A stretch of 64,000 bases of DNA from Deltaproteobacteria bacterium (GTDB taxonomy: Bacteria; Myxococcota_A; UBA9160; UBA6930). The stretch is from positions 1 through 64,000 of the forward strand of contig VGRF01000002.1 of the NCBI GenBank assembly GCA_016875395.1, given 5' to 3'. Under the pieces are notes generated by a model. The model saw only the letters and a program-made list of their open reading frames with translations, was not told the origin of the DNA and did not search any database. Positions 33,236-42,320 of this stretch are shown here, piece by piece (the first letter of the stretch is position 1; every line of letters starts with the position of its first letter). A program made the position numbers and the translations under genes.

Positions 33236-33972
33236 TGCGCGGCTCCGCTCGCGGGCTTCGCTTCGTCCCCACTTCCATCGAGATCGAAGCGCAGCGAGAT
33301 CTGCTGATTCTCCGCGGCTTGCCCCGGCTCGTACGTCCAGCTCGTCACGGCGTAGAGCGCCACCGCGTCGAACACGAGCGGCGGCGTCGACTCGATCACG
33401 CGAGCGTTCCCGATCGTGCCGTCCTCGCGCACGTCGAAGCGCAGCTTCACGCGGCCGTCGATGTTCGCGGCCTCGGCGTGCGGCGGGTACGCGGGCTGCG
33501 GGCGGCTCACCGGAGTGGGCTTCGGGCCGGCATAATCACCCAGCGGCGGCAGCTCCGCCGCGTCGATCTGGCGCACGTGCATGATCGCGGCGGAAGCCGC
33601 GAACGTGTCCTGGTGGTTCGTGATGATCGCTTCGTACAGCTCGCGCGCCTTCTCCCTCGACTCGCGCTCCACGCAGTTCGCGAGCAGCAGATCGCGCAGC
33701 GGCTTCTGCTCCGCGCCGTCACAGTCTTTGCAGAAGTCGAGGCGACGCCGCGCGGCGGCGCAGCCGCTCTCTGCGTAGTCGCGCGTTGCTGCGGCGATCT
33801 CGCTGAGATCGCCCGAGTCTGCGAGCGGAGCGGCCTCGGCTGCGGGCGTCGCCTCGGCGTTCTCCGCGGGCGCCTCGGCCGCGGCGGCGGGCTTTTCCTC
33901 CTCTTTGCCGCATGCCGCGAGGGCGAGGCTGACGACAACGAACGAGGTCACGGCCAGAGATCGAGCGGTCAC
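33232..33972 (-). CDS. Lipoprotein with TonB C-terminal domain
   Basis: 246 residues. Lipobox LALAAC (C21) and an acidic, Ala-rich linker are followed by a Cys-containing helical section (CDGAEQKPLRDLLLANCVE) and a C-terminal TonB-like domain (YPPHAEAANIDGRVKLRFDV, TSWTYEPG). Unlike TonB it is anchored by lipid rather than by an inner-membrane helix. Such proteins may be periplasmic adaptors. First gene of the unit with the ABA4-like and GFA genes. Confidence 0.82.
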   Translation of the reverse strand: MTARSLAVTSFVVVSLALAACGKEEEKPAAAAEAPAENAEATPAAEAAPLADSGDLSEIAAATRDYAESGCAAARRRLDFCKDCDGAEQKPLRDLLLANCVERESREKARELYEAIITNHQDTFAASAAIMHVRQIDAAELPPLGDYAGPKPTPVSRPQPAYPPHAEAANIDGRVKLRFDVREDGTIGNARVIESTPPLVFDAVALYAVTSWTYEPGQAAENQQISLRFDLDGSGDEAKPASGAAQ

Positions 33973-34023
33973 GCTTTTCTCCTACACGAAGCGAGAGATT
34001 GACGCGCGGTAGCATCGTTCGCC

Positions 34024-34878
34024 GTGCGCGTTGGAATCAATCTTCTGCTCTGGACCGACGACCCGACGAACGAGCGGTTCCTGCCGCTCTACGAGCGCCT
34101 CGCGCGCATGGGCTACGACGGCCTCGAGCTGCCGATCTTCGGGGGCGAGCCCGAACGCTTCCGCATGCTCGGCGCGCGCCTCGCGGATCTCGGCCTCGCG
34201 CGCACCGCGACGGCGGTGTGCCCGCCCGAGACGGATCCCATTCACCCCGACGTCGCGGTGCGGCGTGCCGCGGTGGCGCACCTCTCACGCGCGATCGACT
34301 GCTGCGAGGCGGCCGGCGCCGACTTGCTCGGCGGTCCGCTGTATGCGGCGATCGGGAAGTTCTCAGGCAAGCCGCCGACCGACAGCGAGTGGGAGACGAG
34401 CGTGGACGTGATGCAGCACGCCGCCGACTACGCCGCGCGCGCCCGCGTGACGCTCGTGTTCGAGTTCCTGAACCGCTTCGAGATCTATCTGCTCAACGAC
34501 ACCGCGCAGACCGCGCGCTACGCGCGCTGCGTCGCGCGGCCGAACGTTGGCGTTCACTACGACACCTTCCACGCGCACATCGAGGAGAAGGAGCCGGCGC
34601 TCGCGATCGAGAACGCCGGCGCCGCGATCCGTCACGTGCACGTCTCCGAGAACGACCGCAGCACGCCGGGTCGCGGCCAGGTGCGCTGGGCCGAGACCTT
34701 CTCCGCGCTGAAGCGCGTGGGCTACGACGGCTGGCTCACGCTCGAAGCGTTCGGCGCCGCGATCCCGTCGCTCGCCGCGGCGACGCGCATCTGGCGGCGC
34801 ATGTTCGTGGACGAAGAGGTGCTCGCGCGCGAAGGCCTCGCGTTCACGCGACGCGCGTGGGAGGCGACGGGGCGCTGA
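34024..34878 (+). CDS. Ketose 3-epimerase-like TIM-barrel protein
   Basis: 284 residues. An AP-endonuclease-2-type barrel with metal-ligand-like motifs VFEFLNRFE, GVHYDTFHAHIEE, HVHVSENDR and LTLEAFG, close to D-tagatose/D-psicose 3-epimerases. These interconvert ketoses with Mn or Co. Starts at GTG 34024. The next genes on its strand include another barrel at 36022, suggesting uptake and interconversion of unusual sugars. Confidence 0.88.
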   Translation: MRVGINLLLWTDDPTNERFLPLYERLARMGYDGLELPIFGGEPERFRMLGARLADLGLARTATAVCPPETDPIHPDVAVRRAAVAHLSRAIDCCEAAGADLLGGPLYAAIGKFSGKPPTDSEWETSVDVMQHAADYAARARVTLVFEFLNRFEIYLLNDTAQTARYARCVARPNVGVHYDTFHAHIEEKEPALAIENAGAAIRHVHVSENDRSTPGRGQVRWAETFSALKRVGYDGWLTLEAFGAAIPSLAAATRIWRRMFVDEEVLAREGLAFTRRAWEATGR

Positions 34879-34881
34879 CGC

Positions 34882-35382
34882 TCAGATGTCCGCGCGGTTC
34901 CACGCGCCGCGCACGCGCAGCTTGTACTGCACTGCGCCGCTTCCGCTTGCGCTCGTGCCCTGGCCCACCGCATGAGCTCGCATCTTCGCGAACGTCTCGC
35001 GCTTGTTGATCTTGAGCACGCTGCGCACTCTCAACGAGCTGATCGCGACCGCCTCGTCGCACAGGTCCGAGGCCTCGCTCTCGAGCGCAGTCTCGAATGC
35101 GGCGAGGCTCGCGGAGTCGAGCGTGAGGCTCAGCACGGGGCGACTGAGCGCGGTCGCGGTGCCGGTGAGGGTGGTGGTGCCGTCGTTGGCCGACCACGCA
35201 CCCGCTTGATTGAGCGTCACCGCCAGCGTCACGGGACTCGCGGTTCGACCGCAGCCCCGCACGCCCAGGCGCTCGCCACCACTCAGCGTGCCGATGCCTT
35301 GAGCGCCAGTTTGTGCGTTTGCTGCGCCCGCGGTCGCGAGCAGCGCGGTCAAGATCCAGAGCTTCGCGTTCAGCTTCTTGAT
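34882..35382 (-). CDS. Novel secreted protein, paralog A (no standard start codon)
   Basis: 166 residues if read from an ATC at 35382. Codons 2 onward encode KKLNAKLWILTALLATAGAA, a textbook signal peptide, and GAGGAG lies six bases upstream of the ATC. No ATG, GTG or TTG lies at the natural beginning; the nearest is GTG 35433, inside the upstream gene. The mature part shares LSGGERLGVRGCGR and EASDLCDEAVAISSLR with the neighbouring paralog. Family unknown. Confidence 0.65.
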   Translation of the reverse strand: MKKLNAKLWILTALLATAGAANAQTGAQGIGTLSGGERLGVRGCGRTASPVTLAVTLNQAGAWSANDGTTTLTGTATALSRPVLSLTLDSASLAAFETALESEASDLCDEAVAISSLRVRSVLKINKRETFAKMRAHAVGQGTSASGSGAVQYKLRVRGAWNRADI

Positions 35383-35408
35383 CGTGATCTCCTCGACTTG
35401 CGAAGATG

Positions 35409-35942
35409 TTATAGCGAAAGGGCTTCGAGCCACTTACCGCGAGCGCGCACCCGATAGGTCGCGCGGCTCGACTCGCCGTCCGCACTCGTGGCGCGCGCGC
35501 TCGCGAACAACACGAGGCGCGCTTGCTCGCGGCTCTTGCTGATCTTCAGCGCTCCGCCGGCGCGCAGACCGGCCAGGTCGATCGCCTCACCGCAGATTTC
35601 CGACGCCTCCGCTTCCAGCGCGGCTTCGAGTGCGCCGAGGCTCTGGTCGTCGAGCGAGAGCCGCACGGCGCGGGGCCCCCCGCGCGAGAGACCACTCAGC
35701 GGCGCGGGCGTCCCTGTCAGCGACCAGGCGCCGTCCTCGGGGCAGGGCAGGATCGACGCGATGCAGACGAGCGGCTGAATCTCGAAGTCGAGCGTGAGCG
35801 CGCCGCCGCTGCGACCACAGCTCGTCACGCGTAGGCGCTCGGCGCCGCTCAGCTGCGCTTTGCCGTAGGGGGCCTCCGCGAGCGCGGAGCCCGCGAGTGC
35901 AAGCGCAAAGACCGGTGCGAGCAAACGAAACAGGTTCCTCAT
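35409..35942 (-). CDS. Novel secreted protein, paralog B
   Basis: 177 residues. Signal peptide (1 to 22), then [21 protein letters not shown] and [19 protein letters not shown], both shared with the paralog just downstream. Two pairs of cysteines suggest disulfides in the periplasm. The C-terminal YRVRARGKW matches YKLRVRGAW of the paralog. No recognised domain. The two are tandem duplicates of a family I cannot name. Confidence 0.75.
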   Translation of the reverse strand: MRNLFRLLAPVFALALAGSALAEAPYGKAQLSGAERLRVTSCGRSGGALTLDFEIQPLVCIASILPCPEDGAWSLTGTPAPLSGLSRGGPRAVRLSLDDQSLGALEAALEAEASEICGEAIDLAGLRAGGALKISKSREQARLVLFASARATSADGESSRATYRVRARGKWLEALSL

Positions 35943-36021
35943 GAGATGGCTCCTTGGATGTGCGCCTGCCTCTCACGCAAACCCGTACTCTGGGACTCGG
36001 TTGCGCGAGGAGCTCAAGCCG

Positions 36022-37233
36022 ATGCCGACGATTCGCCCGTTCGCCCCTAAGCACATGCCGGTCGGTGTCCTCACCGCCGCGCTGCAGGAGCTGACGCCGC
36101 GCGCGAAGCGCGACGCAGACCCGGATCTCGCGATCGAGGAATGGCTCGATTACGCGCGCAGAATGGGCGCGGACTGCATCCAGCTTTCCGCCGCGCTGCA
36201 TCCGAGCGAAGCCGACGTACCGGCCGAGGCGATGCTCGACCCCGTCGCGAACACGCTCGACCTGCGCGCGCCGTTCTCGCAGCAGCGTGCGCAGCGCGTG
36301 CTCGCGGCCGTGCGCGCCACCGGCGTCGCGATCGCGGACGTGGGTTACTTCGACGACATGCTGCACGCCGACGCGGCGCTGCGCGCCAAGAAGCACGCCT
36401 TCATGCTGCGCGCGATGGACGCCGCGGTGCTGTTAGGGGCGCCAGCAGTGTGCGGCTTCGTGGGACGCAACCAGTCGCTCACGCTCGAGCAGAACCTCGC
36501 GGACTTCGAGCGTTCGTTCGTGCCGCTGCTGCGCGAGGCCAAAGCGCGCGGGCTCCAGTACCGCATCGAGCAGTGCCCGATGCCCGGCTGGACCGCGGGC
36601 GACAACTTCCACAACAACCTCGCCTACACGCCGGGCGCCTGGATCGCGCTGCACCGGATCTGCGAGAAGCACGGCGTGGGCGACCAGCTGCGCATCCACT
36701 ACGACCCGTCGCACGCGATCTTGTTGGGGCAGGACACGCGCTCGCTGTTCCAGTACCTGCGCGACGAAGGCTACGGCTTCCTGATCGCGGGCTTCCACGT
36801 GAAGGGCCAGGTGATCGACGCGCGGGGTCTCGCGGCGTGGGGCTACCACGGGCAGACGCTCGAGCGCGGCGCGCATCCCGCCGCGGCGTGGAAGAAGCAG
36901 AGCGTGTTCAGCGAGCACGAGTTGCCCGGCACCGCGAAGCACGATCCGCTCGCGTACTTGCAGAACCGCAGCGTCGACTGGCTCGATCACCAGCTCGCCG
37001 CACGCGAGCTGCTCCCGCTCGATCCCGCCACGACGCCGCTGATCGTCGAGCACGAGTACGGCCCCGCGCGCGTGCAGGACCCCGAAGCGCTGCTGCCGAT
37101 CCTCGCCGGCTCGCTCGCCTTCACGCGCGCGACCGACCGCGCCGCCGCGGCGATGTTCGCGCTGCAGCGCGAGGTGCTCGCGGCGCAGGGAATTCCCGCG
37201 CAGGGGAGGGGGCGGGAGCCGTTTCGCAGCTGA
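36022..37233 (+). CDS. Sugar phosphate isomerase/epimerase TIM barrel
   Basis: 403 residues, longer than simple epimerases. Motifs [41 protein letters not shown] and LIVEHEYG line the barrel. Similar proteins act on inositol or keto-sugar intermediates. The ATG at 36022 follows GAGGAGC and is preferred over an upstream ATG at 35941 that adds 27 residues. Substrate unknown. Confidence 0.85.
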   Translation: MPTIRPFAPKHMPVGVLTAALQELTPRAKRDADPDLAIEEWLDYARRMGADCIQLSAALHPSEADVPAEAMLDPVANTLDLRAPFSQQRAQRVLAAVRATGVAIADVGYFDDMLHADAALRAKKHAFMLRAMDAAVLLGAPAVCGFVGRNQSLTLEQNLADFERSFVPLLREAKARGLQYRIEQCPMPGWTAGDNFHNNLAYTPGAWIALHRICEKHGVGDQLRIHYDPSHAILLGQDTRSLFQYLRDEGYGFLIAGFHVKGQVIDARGLAAWGYHGQTLERGAHPAAAWKKQSVFSEHELPGTAKHDPLAYLQNRSVDWLDHQLAARELLPLDPATTPLIVEHEYGPARVQDPEALLPILAGSLAFTRATDRAAAAMFALQREVLAAQGIPAQGRGREPFRS

Positions 37234-37263
37234 ACGGGAGCGCGCTCGTGCGATGCTGGTCCC

Positions 37264-38304
37264 ATGCGACGGATTGCGGCGGCCGCCGGAGTCGTTGGGA
37301 CGTTGCTCGCAGGCTGTGAGCCTGAGGACGCGCCGCCAGCGCCAGCCCGGAACGCAGCCGAGTCGCACGACACGGTGCCGGAGTCACCGCTCGCGCAGGT
37401 GGCGCCCGACCGCGCTCCGCGCTTCGAGCCGCCACGCTTCGAAGCGCCCCAGTTCGAGGCGCCGAGCGCGACGCCGGATCTCGATGCGCGCGCGCGTGTG
37501 ATTCGCGCCGAGACGTTGCCCGCGCCGTTCGCCGCGCTGCAGCGCACCGCAGAGGCGAAGGGCCCGAGCATCTGGCTGCTCTCGCAGCCCGAGACGGGGC
37601 AGAGCTACGCGCAGTTTCTCGCGGCGCAGGCGCAGCTGCCGGGTCGCACGATCTACCTAACAACCGCGGGGGAGCTCGATCCGGGACAAGCGGCGCTCGC
37701 ACGCGACGTCACGCGCCTCACGCGCGCCTGGTTCCAGATGCGCGTGGAGCAGGCGCCCGCGCTTCCCGCTGAAGTCGCGAGCGTGAAGTCGCGCGAGCAC
37801 CAGCTCGGCACGCAGTGGCTCACGCACACGATCATGGACGCGCTCGCGAAGCGGAAGCCGCAGGATGCCGTCGCGTTCATGGCGCTCACGCAGACCGACC
37901 TCTACCCCGCGCCCGACTGGAACTTCCTGTTCGGGCAAGCGCGCTACGGCTCGCGCGTCGGCGTCACGAGCACGGCGCGCATGGGCGACGCCGCGAGTGA
38001 ACGCACGCTCGCGCTGCGACGCACGTTCGCGATCTCGTCGCACGAGATCGGACACATGTTCGGCATCAAGCACTGCATCGCGTGGGAGTGCGCGATGAAC
38101 GGCATGATGAACCTCGTCGAGCTCGACATGCGTCCACTCGAGCCGTGCCCCTCGTGCCTCGCGAAGCTGCATCACGCGATCGGCTTCGACCCGCAGCGCC
38201 GCTGGCGCGAGCTCGCGCGCCTGTACGCAGAGCTCGGCCTCGGCGAGGAGGCGCTCGCGGTGACGATGCTGGCGCGGCAGGCGAAGGACAGCGGGATCGA
38301 GTGA
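37264..38304 (+). CDS. Archaemetzincin-like metalloprotease lipoprotein
   Basis: 346 residues. A lipobox (LLAGC, C18) and a proline-rich linker precede a domain with the archaemetzincin (M54) site: HEIGHMFGIKH (zinc ligands H260, H264, H270), then C271, C276 with M278, and CPSC (C295, C298). ALTQTDLYPAPDWNFLFGQA is also typical. Archaemetzincins are usually small cytoplasmic proteins, so the lipid anchor is unusual. Convergent with the VWA gene. Confidence 0.88.
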   Translation: MRRIAAAAGVVGTLLAGCEPEDAPPAPARNAAESHDTVPESPLAQVAPDRAPRFEPPRFEAPQFEAPSATPDLDARARVIRAETLPAPFAALQRTAEAKGPSIWLLSQPETGQSYAQFLAAQAQLPGRTIYLTTAGELDPGQAALARDVTRLTRAWFQMRVEQAPALPAEVASVKSREHQLGTQWLTHTIMDALAKRKPQDAVAFMALTQTDLYPAPDWNFLFGQARYGSRVGVTSTARMGDAASERTLALRRTFAISSHEIGHMFGIKHCIAWECAMNGMMNLVELDMRPLEPCPSCLAKLHHAIGFDPQRRWRELARLYAELGLGEEALAVTMLARQAKDSGIE

Positions 38305-38317
38305 GTAGGCCGGCGAC

Positions 38318-40102
38318 TCAGCCCTCGCGCACGAGGCGGAGGACCACGTTTGCGCGCTCGTGCCGCAGCCTCAGCTTCCCGTCGCTCGCGAGCCAGTACT
38401 CGAACATGAGCGACGACTCGTCGAAGTAGACCTGCTCGTTCGTCGACGAGTAGGTCTCCACTTCGAGCTCCTCGCCGCTCTTCGCGAACACGCGGAGATC
38501 GCCGTGGGGCGAGAACTCGACGACCTGCCCGCGCCGAAGGCTCGTGACGCCGCGCCCTCCCGTGTGCTCGATGCGCCAGCGTCCCCACAGCTTTGCGAAC
38601 GGCGGCGCGGCGCCTTCCACGCCGTGCCCCGACAGCACCGAGAGCTGCGCATCGAGCGCGGCCACGAGCTCGCGCTCGGGCGCGAGGCCCGGGTGTGCGT
38701 AGCGCTCGAGGCGGCCGCGGAGCGCGCGCACGAGCTGGTACGCCGTCTCTTGGTCGTTCTCGATGTAGTGCGCCGAGGTTGCCCTGTGCAGCACGGTGAA
38801 TTCGTCGATCAGCGTGTGGCCGAGCGCGAGGCCGTCGCTCGGCTCCGACGCGAAGCCCAGCTCGGCGGCATCCGTCTCGGGCTCGTTCGCTCCGAGCGGC
38901 AAGTAGCTCAGCGCGACGCGCGCGATCGCATCGCCGTCGCGCCAACGCTCGGGCAGAAAGGCGTGCCCTGAATCCGGCGCCAGCGTGAAGAAGATGCCGC
39001 CGCCCTTCGTGTCGAGAAACACGCTCGGCAGCTCGAGCACGATCTCCCGCTCGTTCTGCCAGCCGAGCAGCTCGCCCGGCACGCCATACACCGCCGAGAT
39101 CTTCGCGCCGGCCGCGGGCGTGATCGTGAGGCGCAGGTCGTGGGCGAGCTCGCTCACGAGCGTGTCGAAGCGCTCGCCGAACACCTCGGCGGCATCCGCC
39201 TCGTCGCGCAGGAAGAAGAGGTTGCCACCGCGCACGCTCGAGATGCGCGTCGCGAGCTGCGCGCCGAAGTGCACGCCCACGCCGATGGTCGTTAGGCCGA
39301 CGCCGTCGCGCGACGCCGCCTCGGCCATTCCCATGAAGCTCGCGGCATCCGTGGAGCCCACGTTCGGGCGCTCGTCCGTGAACAGGATCAAGCGCGTGCG
39401 CCCGCGAAAGCCCGGCGCCGTTTCGCGCGCGAGCGCGTAACCCGTGCGCAGGCCGTCCTCCATGAACGTCGAGCCCGCGCTCCGAATCGCGCCGATCGAG
39501 CGGTGGATCTCGGCGCGCGATCGGTCGCTCACCGGCGTGGGCGCGAGATGCACGTGGGAAGTCTCGCCGTAGAGCACGATCGCGAGCTGGTCGCCGGGGC
39601 GGAGCGCGCCGAGCATCCGGCGCAGGCTCTCGCGCACGAGCTCCAGCGGCGCGCCGTCCATCGAGCCGGACTTGTCGACCACCGCGATCACGTTCACCGG
39701 ATCGCGCCGCCAGCCGCTCTGCTCGAGCCGTGTCGTGAAGCCGATGCCGGCGAGCGCGCGCGCCGCAGGCGCCGCGATCAGATCGGCCGGCATCGCTTCG
39801 CCGGTGAGGCACAGCAGCTGCGCGCATGAGCGCGCCGCGGGCAGGACGAGGTCGTGGGCGCCCAACAAGCCTTCCGCCGTGAGCGTGTTCGGGTGCGGGA
39901 TGCGCGACGACGCGACCTCGCCGCGGAAGTGGTTCGCGTCCTGCGCGCCGCCGGGGCTCACGCGCATCGACGTGACGACGATCTCCTCCACGCCGGCGTC
40001 TTGTTCTTCTTCCTCACCGCCGATGACACCGCTCTGAGCGGACGCAGAAGCCGCGAGCATCGATGCGAACAGCCACGAAGCGAGACGATGCGTGAGCGCC
40101 AT
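38318..40102 (-). CDS. Secreted VWA-domain protein (YfbK-like)
   Basis: 594 residues. Signal peptide (1 to 22), then an acidic stretch and an EEIVVTSMRVSPGG segment, followed by a von Willebrand A domain with MIDAS VVDKSGSMDG (D143, S145, S147), and a C-terminal VIT/DUF3520-like region. These periplasmic proteins bind metal and partner proteins. It faces the archaemetzincin gene across a 13-base gap, but no functional link is known. Confidence 0.85.
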   Translation of the reverse strand: MALTHRLASWLFASMLAASASAQSGVIGGEEEEQDAGVEEIVVTSMRVSPGGAQDANHFRGEVASSRIPHPNTLTAEGLLGAHDLVLPAARSCAQLLCLTGEAMPADLIAAPAARALAGIGFTTRLEQSGWRRDPVNVIAVVDKSGSMDGAPLELVRESLRRMLGALRPGDQLAIVLYGETSHVHLAPTPVSDRSRAEIHRSIGAIRSAGSTFMEDGLRTGYALARETAPGFRGRTRLILFTDERPNVGSTDAASFMGMAEAASRDGVGLTTIGVGVHFGAQLATRISSVRGGNLFFLRDEADAAEVFGERFDTLVSELAHDLRLTITPAAGAKISAVYGVPGELLGWQNEREIVLELPSVFLDTKGGGIFFTLAPDSGHAFLPERWRDGDAIARVALSYLPLGANEPETDAAELGFASEPSDGLALGHTLIDEFTVLHRATSAHYIENDQETAYQLVRALRGRLERYAHPGLAPERELVAALDAQLSVLSGHGVEGAAPPFAKLWGRWRIEHTGGRGVTSLRRGQVVEFSPHGDLRVFAKSGEELEVETYSSTNEQVYFDESSLMFEYWLASDGKLRLRHERANVVLRLVREG

Positions 40103-40192
40103 GGCGAAGTCTCCTGAGCACGAGGTGTGTGCGCAGACATCGCACGAAGCGCGGGTCGCGGGCGTAAATCGTGTGTAACGAGATGCGCTCGC

Positions 40193-41323
40193 TTACGGCA
40201 GCCCGAGCTCGCTGCAGAGGGCTCGGAACGGAATCACGGTCGCCGCGCCGCTCTCGTAGTGCCGCTCGCCGAGGTGCACCTGATAGAAGCGCGGGATCTT
40301 CGTGCGCTCGGCGAAGTACGGAATCGCGGGGCTCACGCTGCGCTCGCCGGTCTTGCACTCGACCGCGAACAGCGGGCGCTTGTCCTTCAGCACGACGAAG
40401 TCGACCTCGCGCTTGTCGACATCGCGTAGGAAGCGCAGCTCCATCGCAAAGCCCTCGGTGTCCTCGATCCAGTGGCAGTACTTGAGCAGCTGGCTCGCCA
40501 CGAGATTCTCGAAGCGCGCGCCGCCTTCGGGCGTCGCCGACCAATCCCATAGGTAGAGCTTCGGCGACTTCTTCACCGCACGAATGCGCGGCGCGCCGAA
40601 CGGCGCGATGCGGAAACAGATGTAGAGATTCTCGAGGATCGTGAGCCAGCGCTCGACGGTCTTGTGATCCACCTCGAGGTCTTCGCGGAGGCTCTTCACC
40701 GAGAGCGGCGATCCGACGCGGCTCGGCAGCAGGTCCACGAGCTGCTCGACGAGCGACACCTCGCGCACGTTCTCGAGATCGCGCAGGTCTTCGCGCACGA
40801 CGCGCGCGATGCGGTCGCGCTGCCAGATGCGCCACTCGCGCTCGTCCTGCGCGAGGAACGGCTCGGGGAAGCCGCCGAAGCGCAGCAGGACCTCGAGGTC
40901 GCGCGCGTTCGGCTTCGCGTTCAGCTCGCGCAGCGAGAACGGGTGCAGGCGAAACGAGCGATAGCGGCCGGCGAGGGAGTCGCCGCCCTTGCGGTAGTAG
41001 TCGAGCCGCGCCGAGCCCGTGACAAGCACGCGGCGTCGCGACTTCTCCTTGTCCCAGAGCCCCTTCACGAGGTTCCGCCAGCGCGCGTACTTGTGGATCT
41101 CGTCGAGCAGAAGCAGCGGCTCATCCGGCGGCAGCTCGAGCTTTCGCAACCGCGCTGCGTCGCGCGGGTCGTCCCAGTTCAGATAGGCCGGATGCGTCTC
41201 GTCCGCGTTCTTGCCGAGCAGCGAGAGCGCGAGCGTGGTCTTGCCCACCTGCCTTGGCCCGTTCAAGAAGACGAGCTTCTTGGCGAGGATGGGCTCGATC
41301 ACGCTGGCGAGGGCTCTCCGCAT
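40193..41323 (-). CDS. AAA+ ATPase with DUF4143 domain
   Basis: 376 residues. P-loop NGPRQVGKTTLALSLLG, Walker B LLLLDEIHKYARW, sensor VLVTGSARLDYYRKGG and C-terminal DUF4143 part (DFVVLKDKRPLFAVECKTGE, a PD-(D/E)xK-like core). The family is widespread, often horizontally moved, and of unknown function. A perfect 30-bp palindrome lies 12 bases upstream of the ATG. Divergent from the TauD gene. Confidence 0.9.
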   Translation of the reverse strand: MRRALASVIEPILAKKLVFLNGPRQVGKTTLALSLLGKNADETHPAYLNWDDPRDAARLRKLELPPDEPLLLLDEIHKYARWRNLVKGLWDKEKSRRRVLVTGSARLDYYRKGGDSLAGRYRSFRLHPFSLRELNAKPNARDLEVLLRFGGFPEPFLAQDEREWRIWQRDRIARVVREDLRDLENVREVSLVEQLVDLLPSRVGSPLSVKSLREDLEVDHKTVERWLTILENLYICFRIAPFGAPRIRAVKKSPKLYLWDWSATPEGGARFENLVASQLLKYCHWIEDTEGFAMELRFLRDVDKREVDFVVLKDKRPLFAVECKTGERSVSPAIPYFAERTKIPRFYQVHLGERHYESGAATVIPFRALCSELGLP

Positions 41324-41324
41324 G

Positions 41325-41366
41325 AAGTGGACCGTAGTCCACTTTACTCGCGAGTAAAGTGGACTT
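41325..41366. promoter_or_regulatory. Perfect 30-bp palindrome upstream of DUF4143 gene
   Basis: AGTCCACTTTACTCG at 41336-41350 is followed directly by its reverse complement CGAGTAAAGTGGACT (41351-41365), with a further AAGTGGAC half at 41325-41332 just before the ATG. It covers the likely promoter and 5' leader, so it can serve as an operator and as a leader hairpin. AT-richer than its surroundings. Confidence 0.8.
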
Positions 41367-41443
41367 GGCGCCACAATCATCAGGCCCGCCCCGGCGGGCT
41401 CCCGCGCTTGCCCGCCCGCCCTGCGCTGCTCCAAGCTCCGCGC

Positions 41444-42307
41444 ATGGCGTGCACCATCACCAAGCTCGACGCGACCCTCGGCGCCGTCGTTCGCGGCGTG
41501 AAGCTCACCTCGCTCGGCGACGCCGACTGGCGCGCGATCGAGAGCGCCTTCCACGAGCACGCGCTGCTCATCTTCCCCGGCCAACACCTGAGCGCGGAAG
41601 ATCAGGCGGCGTTCGCGAAACGTTTCGGCGCGCTCGAGCACATCGCGAAGGACCGCGAGACGGTGCCGATCAGCAACAAGCGCGCGGACGGCACGCTCCT
41701 CTCGGACGACGATCCCGGCATGAAGATCATGCTCGGCAACGAGGGCTGGCACACGGACAGCTCGTACATGCCCGTCTCCGCGAAGGCGTCCGTGCTCTCC
41801 GCGCACGTCGTGCCCACGCGCGGCGGCCAAACCGAGTGGGCCGACATGCGCGCCGCGTACGAGGCGCTCGATGACGCGACGCGCGCGCGCATCGCAAAGC
41901 TCTCCGCGTACCACTCGATCCAGTACTCGCAGTCGCGCATCGGCTTCGGCGATGGCTACGCGGGCTACGGCGCGAACGTCGCGACGCCGCCGCTGCGTCC
42001 GCTCGTGAAGCGCCACCCCGTAACAACTCGCCCCGCGCTCTACATCGGCCGCCACGCCTACGGCATCCCCGGCCTCGCTCCCGAAGAGAGCACGCGCCTG
42101 CTCGACGGGCTGCTGGCGTTCGCGTGCCAGCCGCCGCGCACGTACGAGCACGCGTGGACGGCGGGCGACGTCGTGATCTGGGACAACCGCTGCGTGCTGC
42201 ACCGCGCGCGGCCCTACGACCACCGCGAGGCGCGCGTGATGCATCACACGCGCGTGGCGGGGGATCCCGCGACGGAGTCGGGCGCGGAGACCGCGCGAGC
42301 TTCGTGA
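41444..42307 (+). CDS. TauD/TfdA-family 2-oxoglutarate dioxygenase
   Basis: 287 residues. Iron ligands are H103 and D105 (GWHTDSSYM) and the distal His in DNRCVLHRARPYD, with the 2-oxoglutarate-binding Arg soon after (REARVMHHTR). Members oxidise taurine, 2,4-D or other sulfonates and phenoxy acids. No sulfonate transporter is adjacent. The next gene is a short-chain fatty acid transporter. Confidence 0.92.
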   Translation: MACTITKLDATLGAVVRGVKLTSLGDADWRAIESAFHEHALLIFPGQHLSAEDQAAFAKRFGALEHIAKDRETVPISNKRADGTLLSDDDPGMKIMLGNEGWHTDSSYMPVSAKASVLSAHVVPTRGGQTEWADMRAAYEALDDATRARIAKLSAYHSIQYSQSRIGFGDGYAGYGANVATPPLRPLVKRHPVTTRPALYIGRHAYGIPGLAPEESTRLLDGLLAFACQPPRTYEHAWTAGDVVIWDNRCVLHRARPYDHREARVMHHTRVAGDPATESGAETARAS

Positions 42308-42320
42308 GCGCAACGCCCGA

